Shown one piece after another: positions 6,866 to 7,874 of a stretch of DNA of 7,874 nt. Each line of letters opens with the position of its first letter. The first letter of the stretch is position 1. The notes under the pieces are model-generated. The model ran no database searches. It had not been told where the DNA came from and saw only the letters and a list, made by a program, of their open reading frames with translations. The stretch spans positions 1-7,874 of the forward strand of contig JBDKGV010000166.1 in NCBI GenBank assembly GCA_039798005.1, read 5' to 3'. The DNA comes from JBDKGV01 sp039798005 (GTDB taxonomy: Bacteria > Fibrobacterota > Fibrobacteria > UBA5070). A program made the position numbers and the translations under genes.

Positions 6866-6998
6866 CAGCCAAACCTGTGAAATGGGATCCTCCGACAATC
6901 TCGCGATGGATGGTAATCAGCGAGCGGGAGGTGTAGTATCTTGCCGAGAGTGGGGCGCATCCCTTTCCGGACACCCCCTCCGATTGGAGTGACCAAAG
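6866..6998 (+). promoter_or_regulatory. Spacer with possible clpC promoter
   Basis: These 133 bp separate the export operon from clpC. The best sigma-70-like element is TAGTAT (6934-6939), a fair -10, with only a weak -35 (TGGTAA, 6911-6916) at 17 bp. No CIRCE inverted repeat and no CtsR-type tandem GGTCAAA repeat is visible; a single GGTCA on the minus strand at 6990-6994 is not repeated. No strong rho-independent terminator for the operon was found, so read-through into clpC cannot be excluded. Confidence 0.35.
6978..6989 (+). promoter_or_regulatory. clpC Shine-Dalgarno within a possible small hairpin
   Basis: GGAG (6986-6989) is the ribosome binding site 9 nt before ATG 6999. Directly upstream, CTCC (6978-6981) is its exact complement across a GATT loop, so the SD could be held in a 4-bp GC-rich stem. 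One more C-G pair (6976 with 6991) is possible past a mismatch. The SD call is solid; a regulatory role for the hairpin is speculative because the stem is short. Confidence 0.4.
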
Positions 6999-7874
6999 AT
7001 GAATGGAATGTTCACCGACAGAGTCAAGAAGGTCATGCAGCTGGCACGCGAAGAATCCGTGCGCCTGGGCAATGACTATGTGGGCACCGAGCACCTCCTG
7101 CTGGGCCTGATCCGCGAAGGCGACGGCGTGGCGATCGCCGTGCTGCGCAACTTGCACGTGGACCTGGACGAACTGGCTCGTTCCATCGAGAAGAGCATCA
7201 CCTCCTCGGGTGGCATGATGACCATCGGGCAGATGATCCCCTTCACGCCGCGTGCCAAGAAGGTCCTGGAGATCGCGGCGCAGGAAGCGCGCGCCATGAC
7301 CCACAAGTACATCGGCACCGAGCACATCCTGCTTGCCCTGATGAAGGACAACGAGTCCGCCGCCGCCACTGCCCTTGCCGCCGTGGGCGTGGACTACGAG
7401 TCCAGCCGCGAGGAGATCGAGAAGGTCCTGCGCGGAGCCGAATCGAACGCCCCCCTCCAAGGCGGCGGACCGGCTCCCAGCGTGACCCCCAACGACCCAT
7501 CCTCGGCCGCCGCCAAGAAGAAGTCCAAGACCCCGTTCCTGGACCACTTCGGTCGCGACCTCACGGAACTGGCCAAGGCCGGCAAGCTCGATCCGATCAT
7601 CGGACGCGATGCCGAGATCGAACGCGTGATCCAGATCCTGTCGCGCCGCAAGAAGAACAACCCGCTCCTGATCGGCGAGCCCGGCGTGGGCAAGACCGCC
7701 GTGGTCGAGGGCCTTGCCCTGAAGATCATCGAGCGCAAGATCCCCGAGATCCTCGAGAACAAGCGCGTGGTCACCTTGGACATGGCCGCGCTCGTGGCCG
7801 GTACCAAGTACCGCGGCCAGTTCGAAGAGCGTCTCAAGGCCTTGATGACGGAGCTTCAGAAGAACGACAACGTC
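6999..7874 (+). CDS. clpC: ATP-dependent Clp protease ATP-binding subunit ClpC (N-terminal 292 residues)
   Basis: ClpC is a cytoplasmic AAA+ unfoldase that feeds substrates to the ClpP protease. The window holds the N-terminal part; a full ClpC is about 810-850 residues. Two Clp_N repeats are seen: residues 4-68 (FTDRVKKVMQLAREES, YVGTEHLLLGLIREG) and 81-145 (FTPRAKKVLEIAAQEA, YIGTEHILLALM). A Gly/Pro/Ser/Ala-rich linker spans about 148-177. The first AAA+ domain begins at TPFLDHFGRDLTELA (178-192), with GRDAEIERVIQILSRRKKNNP, Walker A GEPGVGKT (226-233), and the pore-loop region AGTKYRGQFEERLK with Tyr271. Walker B, the ClpC middle domain and the second AAA+ domain lie past the edge, so ClpC is preferred over ClpA/ClpB from the MFTDRVKKVMQLAREE start and linker style. 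ATG 6999 has GGAG 9 nt upstream; ATG 7008 is a less likely alternative. No mcsA, mcsB or ctsR is visible upstream. Confidence 0.96.
   Translation, partial: MNGMFTDRVKKVMQLAREESVRLGNDYVGTEHLLLGLIREGDGVAIAVLRNLHVDLDELARSIEKSITSSGGMMTIGQMIPFTPRAKKVLEIAAQEARAMTHKYIGTEHILLALMKDNESAAATALAAVGVDYESSREEIEKVLRGAESNAPLQGGGPAPSVTPNDPSSAAAKKKSKTPFLDHFGRDLTELAKAGKLDPIIGRDAEIERVIQILSRRKKNNPLLIGEPGVGKTAVVEGLALKIIERKIPEILENKRVVTLDMAALVAGTKYRGQFEERLKALMTELQKNDNV

Noticed and set aside
4943..6898. A 651-codon minus-strand open frame across both permease genes
   Set aside because: It is antisense to two genes with clear FtsX motifs and SDs, crosses their junction, and its product has the His/Gln/Gly/Asp-rich composition typical of reverse-strand frames in GC-rich DNA.
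6981..6998. CtsR operator before clpC
   Set aside because: Only a single GGTCA on the minus strand is present. The tandem heptamer repeat that CtsR needs is missing.

Overview
The window comes from a GC-rich Gram-negative bacterium. An outer-membrane TolC-type channel, a lipoprotein adaptor with a lipobox, and a signal-peptide-bearing export operon all imply a double membrane. A ClpC-type chaperone (rather than ClpA) argues against a typical gammaproteobacterium. It fits better with a deltaproteobacterial, FCB-type (for example Fibrobacterota-like), Gemmatimonadota or Acidobacteriota lineage. The phylum cannot be settled from this sequence alone.

Layout. Positions 1-431 hold the N-terminal part of a minus-strand membrane methyltransferase-like gene that runs off the left edge. 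An 84-bp divergent spacer separates it from a plus-strand gene at 516-866 for a small three-helix membrane protein with an N-terminal CNIG motif. From 924 to 6865 lies one tightly packed five-gene operon: TolC-like outer-membrane factor, membrane-fusion (HlyD/MacA-type) lipoprotein, MacB/LolD-type ABC ATPase, and two different MacB/FtsX-type permeases. The four junctions are a 1-nt gap, an ATGA overlap, a directly abutting TGA|GTG and another ATGA overlap, so translation is very probably coupled. After a 133-bp spacer, clpC starts at 6999 and runs off the right edge within the first AAA+ domain.

How the genes work together. The operon encodes all parts of a tripartite ABC export machine. The ATPase and the two permeases would form the inner-membrane engine, probably with a permease heterodimer as in LolCDE. 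The adaptor would bridge the periplasm, and the TolC-like protein would form the exit duct. The substrate cannot be read from the sequence; drugs, peptides, lipids and siderophores are all possible. The left-hand genes and clpC look like independent neighbours.

No mobile element, CRISPR array, tRNA or rRNA was seen. The most unusual points are a 46-residue Lys/Arg/Gly/Ser-rich insertion in the adaptor's beta-barrel domain, the two-permease arrangement, the uncharacterised CNIG protein, and a possible small hairpin over the clpC Shine-Dalgarno. Nothing here clearly amounts to a new class of system.
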